A DNA stretch of 64,000 bases from contig JAJHZJ010000061.1 of the NCBI GenBank assembly GCA_023548195.1, positions 3,926,297 through 3,990,296 on the forward strand, read 5' to 3'. The notes below the pieces were generated by a model. It did no database searches and was not told the DNA's origin. It saw nothing but the letters and a program-made list of their open reading frames with translations. The DNA is from Bettongia penicillata ogilbyi. Taxonomy: Eukaryota > Chordata > Mammalia > Diprotodontia > Potoroidae. Below are positions 10,450 through 22,029 of the stretch, piece after piece; the stretch's first letter is position 1; each line of letters starts with the position of its first letter. A program made the position numbers and the translations under genes.

Positions 10450-11269
10450 GCAATGCTCTAATTATCCCAGATCGAACAGCAGCTTTGCATAAAGGTCCAT
10501 CTTAGGTACTTATGCATTTCCAAATGACATCCAAGTGTAGGTGTTAGTACTTGGTTCTTGCAACAAATTTGGGCTTCCAGAAAAGGTAAAATGAATTGTT
10601 CTCAATATGGTATCTCTCATGAGTACCCAGGTACCATGGTAATGGGTGCTGTCAGGGTATGTAGACATATATCAACAGGTAACTCGGAAGATACAATTTT
10701 AACTCAATTGTTATTCCATTGTATATAGGATATAATTGCTATAATACTGCCTGAATTGAGCATTATTTTTACCAACACATTTATGTAGACAAAGTTCTTT
10801 GCAATACACTTGTAGTATCTTAGTGTCTGAGTTAGCAAAGTCATCTAATATACCTATTAATCCCCCTCAAATATATATATTTATATGTATTATGTCCAAG
10901 TATAAATCTTAGCAATGATTATTTTTCAGATGCAACGATGAAAAGATGCTTCTGCTTCTTAGTTGTCACCCCATGAGCACTTCAAATGTTAGCTCATCTT
11001 CATATTATTGGAATTTTAAACTTTAACATAAAACTCCCAGGGGAAAAAATGGCAACAGAAATGATCCAACCAAGCCCAGCTACCCCTAGAATCACTTCAG
11101 GAACAGTGGGATACAACTTCAAATGATACAGAGAATCAACAAACAGGAGAGATGAGTTCAGAGAAATAGCATTAAGGTACCTGCCTTTCCATCAACAGTC
11201 AACATCAGTGCACAGGCAGAAACACAAAAGCAAAAGAATGGACTGTGAATTACAAATCTGAACCAATAT
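10450..11269. other. No recognised feature
   Basis: AT-rich sequence without a repeat I can name. It contains short (TA)n-like runs near 10868-10890. Confidence 0.4.
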
Positions 11270-11690
11270 ACTAATGTTCCCTCACATACTTCCATCTATA
11301 ACTGAGACAATAGACTGGAACTCCTCTTTAGCATACCCTAACCAGGAGGCAGGGGGCAGACCCATAAAGACCCTTGTTCAAATAGCCCCACCTAAGACTG
11401 TGGAAGGGGATATAATGTTAGATGAGCATCCTTATTCAAGACTGTTGGAAAGCCTAGGGCCTAAGCCTGGTTCAGCATCCCACTCCAAGACTGTGGTGGG
11501 AAACATAGCACAGAGATCGCTGTTATCGCAGGATGGCTATCCAATCCAGGTCTGTGGGAGAACATGAAACTGCAGGGCAGAAGGACCAGTATCACTGACC
11601 CAGCTACTGTATCCAGGGTCATGATCTCTACCTGGAAGTCACAGTCCAAGATTATGGAGGGATATAACAAGTTATTCTTAATCAGGCCTC
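11270..11690 (+). repeat. Degenerate ~50-bp tandem array, L1 5' UTR-like
   Basis: A motif close to 'ccaagactgtgg.agg' recurs at about 11394, 11438, 11487, 11548 and 11648 (spacing 44, 49, 61 and 100 bp; the last may skip one decayed unit near 11600). Each is followed by a variant of 'agcatcc.a'. The layout resembles tandem L1 promoter monomers, and L1 ORF2 sequence follows 200 bp downstream. Assignment to an L1 is inference. Confidence 0.5.
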
Positions 11691-11889
11691 CTAGATTCTC
11701 TTTTGAAAGTCAAGGACTAAGAATTTAGTGTGGCTACTTTTAGTTCTCTAATCTTTTCCTTATTGACCTCAGTTGTTATTATGTTTTGGTCTGGAGCCTT
11801 GTGTGTTTAATATTTCTGCACTTTTGCATCTATTATTTTTTTTCATGTTCTACCACATGATCAATGTTTGTAAAGGGACCATGCAAAAC

Positions 11890-13690
11890 CAGAATAAACA
11901 TTATGTACATAAATAATTTATAGCAATGAGACAACATACACAACACTTTTGGAATGCAGCCAAAGCAATCTTTGGAAGAAATTTTTTATGTCTAAAATAT
12001 TTTCTTAAATAAGAGAAAGAAAACCTTGAAGAACTGATCATGCAACTTGAAACATAACAAAACAAAACCCTCTACCCCCAGTCCCAAAAAATACCAAGAA
12101 ATTAACCTCACTTTTCAAATTAAGAAATTCTGGAAACTAAAGAAAAGATAAAATTAGCAATAAAAACTATAAGATTGATAAATAAAACTAAAAGCTACTT
12201 TTTGGAAAGACTAATCCATGTATTGGCCAGCTTGAAGCAAGCAGGGAGAATTAAATTACCAAAATAAAAAAATGAAAATGGGGAATTTGCAAAAGATGAA
12301 GAGGATATAAATGAAATTGTCAGAAATTCTATGCCAAAATAATTGAAATCAGAAATGGAATTGAGGAGTTTTTACAAAAGTATGAAGTATATAGATTACC
12401 AGAATAAGAAATGGGGAATGTAACTAACTTCAGAAACATAAAATGAAAAAGCCATAAATGTGTTCCCAAAATTTAAGGGAAAAAAACCACCCAGTATCAT
12501 ATGGACTTACAAGTCATTCCTGTCAAACATTCAAAGAAAATTAGTTCCTATACTACATAAATTGTCTGCAAATTTAGAGGAAAAAAAAATAATCTTGTTA
12601 TTCTTCCTATGTAACAAAAAAAAATGGCCTTTAAACCTAAGCCAGGGAGATATGAAGCAGACTATTAAAACAATTGCTCAATGTTACTAATAAATATTGA
12701 TTAAAAATATTCAATAGAACACAAAGAGACTACAATAATATTTTTAAAAGACTATCATCATCGTCATCTTGGATCTGTGCCAGGAAATCAGAGATGGCTT
12801 GACATTAGGAAAATTACAAGTAGACTATATTAAAAATGAAAATAGTAGAATAGCCTTTGGTAAAATATGGTTTTCATTTATGTAAAAAACACTAAAGAGT
12901 ATAGGAATAATTATGAGTTTCCTTAATATAATCAATAGTAGTTCATCTAACACATAAAATTAATGCCATTTATGAGAGAAATATTAATAGCCTATCTAAT
13001 ATGATCAATGAAAAAAAAAGGAAGTACATCATTACCTTTCAGTCATATGGTTTTAGAAATGCTCTGATAGCAATAAGTTGAGAAAGAGAAATTAAGATAA
13101 TGACCATAGGCAAAGATAGAATAAAATTATTTATTTTTATAGCTAATATTATTTTCTTAGAGCATCCTAGAAATTCATTGAAAACAAATAACTAAAATAA
13201 TTATTGACCACTGCAACAATGGGATATAAAATAAATCTATATAACAATCAGTCTTTCTGTATGTTACTAAAAAATCTGGCATGATACATAAAAAGTAATA
13301 TTCAGGATATAAGTACAAAACCCTATAGAAATTGAAGAAGGCTAAAATAATTAGAGATCTCATTGTTCAGGGTTGGCATGTATAAATACAATTTTTAAAA
13401 GCAGTAATAAATATAAATATTAAATTGATGGTACTACCAAAATTAATTCACAATAATTAATTATAGAACTAACCATTGAGAGGTGACTTTAAAGAAATAA
13501 GCAAAATACTTATAAAATCCAACTCATGGTACAAAGAGGTCAAGAAATTTAAGGGAAAATGTGAAAAAAAAGTATGAATTAAGATGACATAGCATTACTA
13601 TAACTCATACTACAACAAATCAGGAATCACCGAAAATATTTTGTCAGAGATCAAATGGAGACTAATAGGTAAGACAGACTCAGAAGCTAT
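11890..13690 (+). pseudogene. L1 ORF2 remnant (region before and within the reverse transcriptase)
   Basis: Plus-strand sequence follows marsupial L1 ORF2. Landmarks are 'caatgagacaacatac' then 'gcagccaaagcaatctttgg' (about 11925-11975), 'agattgataaataaaacta' (12172), 'gaaattgtcagaaattctatgcc' in parts (12314), and 'aaatcagagatggcttgaca' (12785). The last precedes the region of the F/YADD catalytic motif in intact copies. Stops in all frames; the longest open piece, 12460-12690, is a shadow of the old frame. No reverse transcriptase could be made. Confidence 0.7.
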
Positions 13691-13807
13691 TGAACATAGA
13701 AAATTGTGAAAGGTAAGAGAAGGTTATCAAGGATTATAAATGACAAATAATATCGTATTTTTATCTTGGATATAATAGTAAGAGACATTAGAGATGCTTG
13801 AGTAGGG

Positions 13808-13812
13808 TGCGT

Positions 13813-13875
<63 letters not shown>
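13808..13875. repeat. (TG)n(GA)n compound microsatellite
   Basis: About 15 TG units followed by about 15 GA units, preceded by TG/TA variants from 13808. Confidence 0.95.
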
Positions 13876-13877
<2 letters not shown>

Positions 13878-15620
13878 CTTCAGACCTGCACATTAGGAAG
13901 ATTACTTTGACAGCTGAGTGCAGGTTGACCTGGAGTAAGAAAAGACTTGAGGGAGGAAAACCAACAACGCTATGAGAATACTTCAGACATGAGGCATTAC
14001 AGCCTCCACCAAAGTGGTGCTTGTGTGAGTAGAGAGAAGAGGACACATGGTTATGATGAGATGTAGCTGCCAACTAGATATATGGGGTGAGTACAAGTGA
14101 GAAGTGGATGATGACACCAAACCCTGATTACTAGGCAGATAGAGATGACCTCAAGAGTAATAGGGAAGTTCAGAAGATGAAAAGTTTGGGGGAAAGTTGA
14201 GCTCTATTTTGAACATTCTGAAATGTCTACAGGATATTCATTTTAAGAATTACAAAGGCAGATGGTGACAGGAAGCTGGATCTTAGGAAAGAGATTAGAA
14301 CTGGATAAATACAATGGAGGACTAACTGTGTAATGATAATTAAACTCATGGAAATGGGTAAGATCACTAAGTGAGACAGTAAAAAGGGAGAATAGAAGAA
14401 GGCTAAAGACAGAAGGCCATGGCTACTGGACATGACCTAGAGAAAGATCCAGGGAAGAAAACTAAGAAAGTATGATCATGGTCAGACAGGTAAGAAGAAA
14501 ACTTGTAAGAAGAAAACCAGGAGAAAGGAGGAAGAGGAATAGGAAAAGGAAAAGGTAGAGGAGGGAGAGAGAGAGAGAGAATATCCAGGTGAAGAGGGTT
14601 ATTGACAATGACAAAGGCTGAAGATAGGTGAAGACAGATGAGAAATGAGAGAAGGCCTTTAGATCCAGCAAGTAAAGGATCATTGGTGACATTGGAAACA
14701 ATAGCTTTAGTTAAATGATTAGGTTACCAATAGAAAGTTTAGAAGAGAGTAAGGACAGAGAAAGTGAAAGCACCTACTATAGATTCTTTTAAGGGGTTGA
14801 GTCACAAAAAGGAGAAGAGATATAAGATAATATCTAGCAGGGATCTAGTCAAGTTTTTTGAGAATGAGGAGACATGGATGCGGCAGGGAAGGTTTGTAGG
14901 CAGCAGGGAGACAGCCAGGAGCTAGGAACATTTAAGGTTAGTAGGAGGGTGAGGATGACAGAGGGACAATCTGCTGGAGGATACAGGATAGATGGCCATA
15001 AAGAATGTATGCAGAGGGATTTGCCAGGTAAGAAGGGCCACCACTTCAAGTGAGACTGAGGCAAAGGAAAAGAGAACAAGGGGACAACTGAGTAATGTGG
15101 GATGAGGACAAAGAGAAAAGGAAAGTTCTCTCAGAAATGCCTCAGTTTCTTTCGGTGGAGTATGAGGTAAGGTTCTGGTAAAGGGTATAGGGGAAGGAGT
15201 GTCATGGGAGGGTGGAGGAGGGAGAAGGAGACTAAATAGCCAGTGTGGTGAATGGAGAGTGAATCAATTATAGAAATGTAAAGGGTAGCCTTACTGCTTA
15301 CAGATCCCAGTTGAAATTATGCAACATAGATTTGTGGTACACTAGTAAACATGGTTTTGTGATTTTCTCCAGCTTTGAATGAAGCCAGTGATTGGTGAAG
15401 GGATTCAAAGTTGAAAATTGGTGAAGCATAATCTAGTATTAAGATAAGGAGGTAAGGGATCAAGTATAGATGGCCGTGTAGACTTGAACCGGTTAATCAA
15501 GAGACTGAAATATGAAAGGATGGAGAGCTTAGCCACTGCACGGGGAAAGAATTGAGGCATGGAGGGATTGGAGGTCATGACTGGGACAAAGTACAGTTTG
15601 GGAGTGATAACTAAAGGGAA
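13876..15620 (-). mobile_element. L2 LINE, antisense remnant
   Basis: Read on the minus strand the region follows L2 ORF2. It starts at the left with the region antisense to the L2 C-terminal reverse-transcriptase part ('attaggaagattactttgacagctgagtgcagg' in parts, 13890-13922). It continues through 'agatccaggg', 'ggtgaagagggttattgacaatgac' (14591) and 'tttttgagaatgagga' (14857). The order agrees with a long piece of L2 running right to left. All frames are broken; open minus-strand frames such as 14462-14701 are low-complexity shadows. L2 is ancient and inactive. Confidence 0.6.
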
Positions 15621-15624
15621 AGTT

Positions 15625-16800
15625 GTAATGATAAAAGATTGCTTAATTTGTATAATATAGATATTGACTGTTCTTTAAATGTTTGATAAAATTCTCCTGA
15701 AACTCCATTTCAATTAAGTTTTCCTCCTCTTTCACAATGCTCTCAAAAATAATTTAATTCCTTTTTTCTAGATTGAATTGTACAAGTTCTCTACTTACTG
15801 TTCATTAATGTAGCTATTTTATAGTGCTATTGAAAACTTTCTTTTGACTTTTCAGTTTTGCTCACATATAATGGTACACAGATTACTTAATTTGTATGAT
15901 ATAAGTATTAACTCCTCTTTAAATGTTTTATAGCATTCTCCTATATTCTACTTAATAATTTTTTGCATCTCTTTGCTATGATTTGTGTTCAATTAATTTT
16001 TAATTTTGCTAATTTTGTTTTTCTCTTTTTTTAATAAAGATAGTTTCAACTTTATCAGTTTTGCAAGCCTTTTGAAAGAATCAGCTTTTCTTTTTTTCCA
16101 TGATCTTTTCGGTTTTCCAAGTATTTTCTTTAATGTTCAAGATCTCTTCTTTTGTGATTTTTTTCTGAATTTCTAATTTTGAAAATTATATTCAGTTCAT
16201 TAATATTCTTTTTTCCATTTTGATATATGTTTTAGACCTAGACTTTCTTCCCTGTAGACTGCATTCTAGATAATTTTCTATTTGCTATATTTCCTCATTG
16301 TTCTCATTGCTTTTGACATGATTATTCATTGTTTCTATGATTTGTTCTTGAGCTACTCATTGTTTAGGATTTCATTATAAAATTTCTATTTAGATCTGTT
16401 GGTTGATTATGTTCCTTGATTTAATCACTATTTTGCTGCATTATGGTGTATTAAACATGTGTGTAGTATCTTTGCTTTGAATAATAACTTGCAATTTCTC
16501 TGTTTTGTAATATATGGTCTATTTTTGGGGAAAGTACTGTGCAACACTGAGAAATATGTATATTCTTTAGAGACACCATTCAGAAAATGTGATGAAACTT
16601 TTAGCTCTAACCTATCCAAGTTAATTCATTTCTATATTTATCCCCATGATTAGATTTGTCAGGTTTGTCTAAATATAAAAGAAGAATATTGGAGTTTCCT
16701 CTTATTATTGGGATGTCATCTATATTTTTATGTTATTCAGTTAAGGCATGACAAGTAAATACTTCTTAATGATTAAGTTTATCCTTAAGTGAAATAGATT
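15625..16800 (-). mobile_element. Old L1 ORF2 remnant, antisense, with internal duplication
   Basis: T-rich plus strand is antisense to L1 ORF2. Landmarks are 'ttctttaaatgtttgataaaattctcctg' (in parts, 15671-15699), 'aatatatggtctatttttgggg' in parts (16508-16530), 'tatattcttta' (16559) and 'aatattggagtttcctcttattattg' in parts (16685-16710). These match, in order, the antisense of the L1 region around and before the reverse-transcriptase domain. The block at 15637-15699 is repeated at 15891-15953. No coding potential remains. Confidence 0.6.
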
Positions 16801-16914
16801 CACTTGAGATGGGGTAGGTTTCTACTCACTGGAGGTCTGACTGGATATATCCTTTTTAGAAGTGTTATGAAGGGGATCCTTGTTCAGACACTGGTTAGAT
16901 TTGATTCACCCATT

Positions 16915-17265
16915 CAATTTACATTTGTTAAGTGCTTACTATACCCCTGGCACTATTGAAGATAAAAAAAAATCCCTATCTCAAGAAAGTTACATGCGTT
17001 CTCTTAGGAAGGAAGCACACATACACAAATTAGTAAATAAAAAGTAACATTAGATTAAAAACTGAGTTTAAAACTTAGGTGATCAGAAATGGCCCTATGA
17101 GTTCAATTTTGAAAGAGGTTATAAATTCTCAGAGGTGAAGGCAAAGAGTGGGGTTCATTCTAAGAAGAGGACAGTCTGTGCAATGACTCAGAAAGGAGAT
17201 TCTATAGGAGGTATCTTCTAACTCCAAAATTCTATTATACTGTGGACTTAAAATAAATATCTGGT
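16915..17265 (-). mobile_element. L2-type 3' end, antisense
   Basis: Contains 'acatttgttaagtgcttactatacccctggcact' in parts (16921-16955), the reversed L2/MIR 3' tail, followed by 'aatccctatctcaagaaagttacatg' and 'gaagaggacagtctgtgcaatgactc', which follow it in long L2 copies. Confidence 0.6.
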
Positions 17266-17894
17266 AATGCTGGGTTCAGAGCTGCTTCAGGTAAATATCC
17301 TCCTCAATAGAGAAGAAGCAATCTCCTTGCTTTAATAATTAAGAGCCTTAATTCCTCACAAACCCAATTTATACAGTATTGCATGCCTGGCTGCCTATTT
17401 ATTGCCATTATTATGTCCTTCATTAGAAAGAGGATTGGATCACTGATAAATGGAAGAGTTAAGATGAGAGCAAAGGACAGGACAAGGTAGAAAGTGACAT
17501 TAGTATGCCATGCATTTGGAAGACTTGAGCTAATGATTATTTCATGATTAGTCCATGATTATCTTTATTAAGCATCAATTTAACAGTTTATACTTGCTAG
17601 TTCCCTTGTATATTTTCTATTAACTTCCTTCATTGGCAGCCCCAATAGGCAGGTCAGAAAATAAATGAATCTAACCCTTCCGCCCCCATAGATGCTGTCC
17701 TTGGCTGCTTTTTTCCCTCTGTCCCCTGTAAGTGCAACTTTGCTGTCCTGAAGAGCATCCATGAAGTGAGAAACAAAAAAAATCCAAAGAAATAAGAGAA
17801 ATCAATGTCTCAAGTAATATGAATATCCTATATTAATTGCCAACAGATGAAGGATACTTATATGAATCTGTTTGTGTGATCTCATTAGTGTTTA
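17266..17894. other. No recognised feature
   Basis: AT-rich single-copy-looking sequence. The open frame at 17580-17762 (minus) is 60 codons without a recognisable motif. Confidence 0.4.
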
Positions 17895-18250
17895 TTCTCT
17901 CTCAATTAAGCAACAATCATTTATTAAATGCTGCTATGTGTCCCTAACTGTGGGAGGCACTGGGGAAATAAATTCCAAGAAAGAAACAATCTCTTCTTTT
18001 AAGGAATTGACATTCAAATAGAGGAGACAGGTATATATTTATTTACAGAATAAATATAAAGAGAATAATTGCAAGTATTTATTTGTAATTTATTATATTT
18101 ATTTGAAAATTTGTTTGGTAAATGAATACAAGGTGGTTAGGGAGGGAAGAAGCTACCATTTGAGAGGATCAGGAAAGCCTTCATGAAGAAAGTAGGGATT
18201 GAGCTGTGTTTTGAAGACAGAGAGTCTATGAGGTGGAGATAAGGAGAAAA
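17895..18250 (-). mobile_element. L2-type 3' end, antisense
   Basis: Begins 'caatcatttattaaatgctgctatgtgtccc', continues with 'gggaggcactggggaaata', 'ctcttcttttaaggaattgac' and, later, 'gaaagccttcatgaagaaagtagggattgagctgtg' (all in parts), the usual order of an antisense L2 3' end. An AT-rich stretch at 18035-18120 has no counterpart in the family. Confidence 0.55.
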
Positions 18251-18275
18251 TACATACTGAGTATGGCTTCTCAGT

Positions 18276-18560
18276 GTGATTCTTATCCATGTTAAATCCT
18301 TCACACCTTGGCTCTTTTCTGACTTTCTAGTTCTTGAGTTTTTTGGGTTTTTTTTAACATTTTATTACCCTCCATATACAATACAGAGACATTGTCCTTC
18401 CTATTCCATGCAAAGGATACTCTATGATTCTATGCCTTTTCACTGGTTATCTCCCATAACTAGAATGTTCGCCCTACTTGCCTCTGCCTTTTGGCTTCTC
18501 TTAGCTCAATTCTCTCCTTTTGCAGGAGGCATTACCCAGTTTTAGCTTGAAGACTGCACA
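18276..18560 (+). mobile_element. L2 3' region, sense
   Basis: Reads in L2 sense order: 'ttactcctc..ccttcctattccatgcaaagg', 'tagaatgttcgccctacttgcctctgccttttggcttctcttagctcaattctc' and 'ggaggcattacccag' (equivalents of the 'tggaatgctctccctcctcatctc...ctcaagtcccagctaaa...aggaagcctttcccaa' block). The 89-codon frame 18276-18545 is a by-product. Confidence 0.5.
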
Positions 18561-18789
18561 TGAATTTGTATGGCGCTCTGTCTCCATTTCCATTTCATTA
18601 CACACTGCGTAAACCTAATTAAATGTGTTGTTATCTCTCATCTTTGCTTCAAAGTCTTCCTTCTTGTATAGGTGTTACCTCTAAATTATATTTCATAAAT
18701 TTCAATTATTCAAATAATTAATCTTGTTATTAGGAGGAAATCTAGATTTAAATTGAAATCTTTGAGACAAAGATTTAAGATTAAGTTTG
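18561..18789. other. No recognised feature
   Basis: Short AT-rich interval between L2 and MIR remnants. Nothing can be supported. Confidence 0.4.
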
Positions 18790-19000
18790 AATGGAATGCT
18801 GCACCTCTAGTCAGGAAGACCTGAGTTCAAATGTGACTTCAGGTAATTATTAGCTGTGTACCCCAGGTCAAGGCAGTTAACCTTTATCTGCTTCAGCTTC
18901 ATCAACTTCCTCAACCCTCAATCTCCTCAACCCTCTTTCATAGGGTTGTTGTAAGGATCAAATGAGATAATATTTGTGAAGGAATGAATGCTCTTTTACC
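18790..19000 (+). repeat. MIR-type CORE-SINE, sense
   Basis: Head 'ctagtcaggaagacctgagttcaaat', core 'ttattagctgtgtaccccaggtcaaggcagttaacc' and tail 'agggttgttgtaaggatcaaatgagataatatttgtga' (given in parts here) are in the order of a marsupial tRNA-derived CORE-SINE. Confidence 0.7.
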
Positions 19001-19062
19001 TGGAAGTCATTAAGCCCATCTTCATGGAAGATGAAGGGAAGCAGTATCTCTGCTTAAAAAGA

Positions 19063-20093
19063 AAATTTTCAATTATGAAATGCAAAATGAATAATTTTGA
19101 TTATATTAAATTGAAAAGTTTTTGTACAAACAAAGCCAATGCAACCAAGATCAGGAGGTAAGCAGAGAATTGGAAAACAATTTTTACAACCAGTGTCTCT
19201 GATAAAGGCTCATTTCTAAACTATATGGAGAATTGAGTCAAATTTATAAGAATATGTCATTCCCCAACTGATAAATGATCAAAGGATATGAACTGGCAGT
19301 TTTCAGAGGAAGAAATTAAAGCTATATGTAGTCATATGAAAAAATACTCTAGATTATTATTGATTAGAAAAATGCAAATCAAAACAACTCTTAGGTACCA
19401 CATCACACCTATAAAACTGGGTAACATGATAAGACAGAAAAATTATAAATGCTGGAGAAGATGTGGGAAAATTGGAACATTAATGCATTGTTGGTAGAGT
19501 TATGAAGTGATCCAACCATTCTCAAGTACAATTTGGAACTATGTTATCAACCGGGAAATAACTGAACAAGTTGTGATATATGAATATAATGGAATAATAT
19601 TGTGCTATAATAAATGATAAGCAAGTGGACTTGAGAAAAACCTGAAAAGACTGATATAAACTGATTATGAGTGAAATGAGGAAAACTAGAAGAACATTGC
19701 TCGCAATCATAGCAACATTGTGTGGTGACTGACTGATACACTTAGCTCTTTTCAACAATGCAAGGACCTAAAACAACTCCAAAAGCCTCATGATAGAAAA
19801 TGTCATCCACATCCAGAGAAAGAAATATGGATTCTGAATGCAGATTGATGCTATTTGCTCCCTTTTAAAATTTAGTTTAGTTTAATGTTTTCTTTCGCAT
19901 AGTTCCTCCCATTGGTTCCAATTTTTCTACACAACATGACTAATATGAAACAATGAATAAGAATGTATATATAGAGCCTATATTGGATTGCATGTCTTCT
20001 TGGGTAGGCAAGAGGGGAGGGAGGTGGAGAAAATTTAAAACTTATGGAAGTAAATGCTGAAAACTAAAAACAAGTAAATAATTTTTTTTTTAA
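19063..20093 (+). mobile_element. 5'-truncated L1 3' end
   Basis: Starts in the last part of ORF2 ('ataattttgattatattaaattgaaaag') and runs through 'gatgtgggaaaattggaaca', 'tgatgagtg..atgagg' and the 3' UTR to an 'aaataatttttttttt' tail. Compared with 5636-6820, a block of roughly 140 bp is missing near 19545 ('aactatgttatcaaccgggaaataactgaac'), a small internal deletion. The 69-codon frame 19288-19497 is a residue of ORF2. Confidence 0.8.
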
Positions 20094-20655
20094 ATGTTCA
20101 CCTAAATCTTCTGGTTTCAAGTGTCCCATGACACCAGACAAAGAATCCTCCTTTGGAAGAGATGTCTTGTACACAAAGCATGGATAATTGTCATTTTTTA
20201 TTTAGAGTCCCTAACCCCTGCAGATCATAGAGTAAGTACCCCTGAGACTTGGTAAAATGAGATATGTAATGGAAATAAGGCTCTGAAAGAGGATTCTTTA
20301 TTTCAGTGGAATATGACAAATTAGAAAGATTGATGGTCAAGAGGTTGTTTTACTGTATATGAAGATTTATTCATGTGAGAAAACTTAGGAACCAGAAGAA
20401 GGAAAAACATGGTGGAACCCATCTGGGTAAAGATCAAAGGAGGCAAAAATAGAGTGATATTATCACTGGAGTATACACTAGAAAATTTAGACAAAAAGAG
20501 ATAAGGAATGAGGAGTTTAGGAAATAACTCACTCTAAAACGGAGGCATAATAATGACATGGAATATTATTTCCCCAAATATCTCATAGAGCTTTTCTCTG
20601 TCCAAAGAAAAGGATCTCAACATTTCTTGACTGTTTTGGTGATCATTTCATCCTT
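20094..20655. other. No recognised feature
   Basis: Single-copy-looking sequence between two retrotransposons, with no supported repeat or coding frame. Confidence 0.4.
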
Positions 20656-20671
20656 GAAAAGATTAAGGAAC
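20656..20671. repeat. Mini-HAL1 target-site duplication, left copy
   Basis: gaaaagattaaggaac, identical to 21368-21383. A perfect 16-bp duplication directly at the element ends. Confidence 0.9.
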
Positions 20672-21367
20672 GGGTGGGCGGAGCCAAGATGGTGGAGTAG
20701 AAGGACGCACGTTTACAAGCTCCGAAACCACATTTGACTAAACAAAGGAGTGAAATGCACACTCATTTTGGTATGAAAACCTATCTTACAGTATAAGAAA
20801 GTGGGGGAGAAGGAGATATTGCAAGGGGGGGGGATGATGGAGGGGAGGGCAAAGGGAGGAGGGAGCAATTTGAAGTCAACACTTGGGGAGGGACAGGATC
20901 AAGAGACAGAAGAGAAACAATGAGGGGCAGGTTAGGAGGGATGGTAATCCAGTTAGTCTTACACAACACGACTATCAGGGAGATCATTTGCAAAACTACA
21001 CAGATATGGCCTAAATTGAATTGCCTGCCTTCCCAAAGGGGAATGGGTGGGGAGGGAGGGATGGGGAGAATTTGGAACTCAAAGTTTTAGGAACAACTGT
21101 TTAGTATTGTTGTTGCAACTAGGAAAGAAGACATACAGTTAAGGAGGAATAGAAAGTCATCTGGCCCTACAGGGGAAAAGAGAAGATGGAGACAAGAGAA
21201 GGGAGGGATGACAGAAGAGAGGGCAGATTGGAGATAGGGAAAAATTAGATTGCTTGGGGTATTGGGGTGGGGGGAGGGGATAAAAGGGGAGAAAATTTGG
21301 AACCCAAAAATTTGTGAAAATAAATGTAAAAAATTAAATAAATAAATAAAAAATTTTTTTAAAAAAA
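20672..21367 (+). mobile_element. 0.7-kb non-autonomous HAL1 deletion derivative
   Basis: The first ~62 bp are the HAL1 5' end, including the YY1-like 'caagatggtgg' (20685-20695) and 'gctccgaaaccaca'. The sequence then jumps, at about 20733, to the 3' UTR block 'actaaacaaaggagtgaaatgcacactcattttggtatg' (in parts) and follows the family 3' end to its A-rich tail. About 2.1 kb (rest of 5' UTR, all of ORF1, CA repeat) is missing. Because both termini and a perfect duplication are present, the RNA that inserted was already deleted. It encodes nothing and would need both ORF1p and ORF2p from other elements. Confidence 0.85.
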
Positions 21368-21383
21368 GAAAAGATTAAGGAAC
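21368..21383. repeat. Mini-HAL1 target-site duplication, right copy
   Basis: gaaaagattaaggaac, identical to 20656-20671, directly following the A-rich tail. Confidence 0.9.
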
Positions 21384-21655
21384 CATTGACAGAAATTTAC
21401 AGGTCTGATTCTTAAATCTTAATTCTTAAATTGTTTAAAAACAAAAGGAAGGATAGATAGCTGAAGTAGAAATGATCAGATTTTTGGAGGAAAATGACCC
21501 CTGAATTTTATAATTGCCAATGGATAAGTAGTGGGAATTAAGGTATAGGTTGATATAGCTCCTAGTTATGTTGGGAGAAGATTCCAATGAGTTTAGAAAA
21601 AGGACAGGAAGAAATCTCACATTACAATTCTATGAAGAAAGTCAACCCAGGGAAA
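21384..21655. other. No recognised feature
   Basis: AT-rich sequence without recognisable repeat or gene. It is the continuation of the pre-insertion locus. Confidence 0.4.
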
Positions 21656-21790
21656 TGAGTGAATGAAAATACATTTATTAAAGACTAACTATCTGCCAGA
21701 CATTTTGCTAATGACTAGGGATACAAATACCAACAGTAAGAATGCCCTTGCCCTTACATTCTCTTAGGAAAGACAGTACATAGAATGGAG
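21656..21790 (-). mobile_element. L2/MIR-type 3' tail, antisense
   Basis: 'acatttattaaagactaactatctgccagacattttgctaatgactagggatacaaatacc' (in parts) is the antisense L2 3' end. It fades after 'ttctcttaggaaagacag'. Confidence 0.6.
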
Positions 21791-21939
21791 TGGTAGGAGG
21801 GAGTGTTTTGGTCTGGGAAATCACAGGAGTGGATAGTGAAAATGTGGGACAATTGATTCATATGTCCTTTCCAGGAATGGTAATTTTGATTTGATTACTG
21901 TTCCCAGAATTAGAGAAAGAAATTGGTGCATGGAGGGAG

Positions 21940-22020
21940 GGGGAGAGTGGAGCCAAGATGGCAGAACAGCTAGAAAAATAGCTGAGTTCACTACCATACC
22001 TCCTTCACAAAGAAGATGAT
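21940..22020 (+). mobile_element. L1/HAL1 5'-end fragment
   Basis: 'ggagccaagatggcagaacagctag' (in parts; YY1-like motif at 21954-21963) matches the L1/HAL1 5' terminus. The fragment ends after ~80 bp at a MIR-like SINE. It may be the true 5' end of the L1 that continues at 22330. Confidence 0.55.
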
Positions 22021-22029
22021 CATTATTAC

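Noticed and set aside
13687..14073. 128-codon minus frame
   Set aside because: It translates the TG/GA microsatellite and an antisense L2 remnant, giving Ser-Leu and Thr-His runs.
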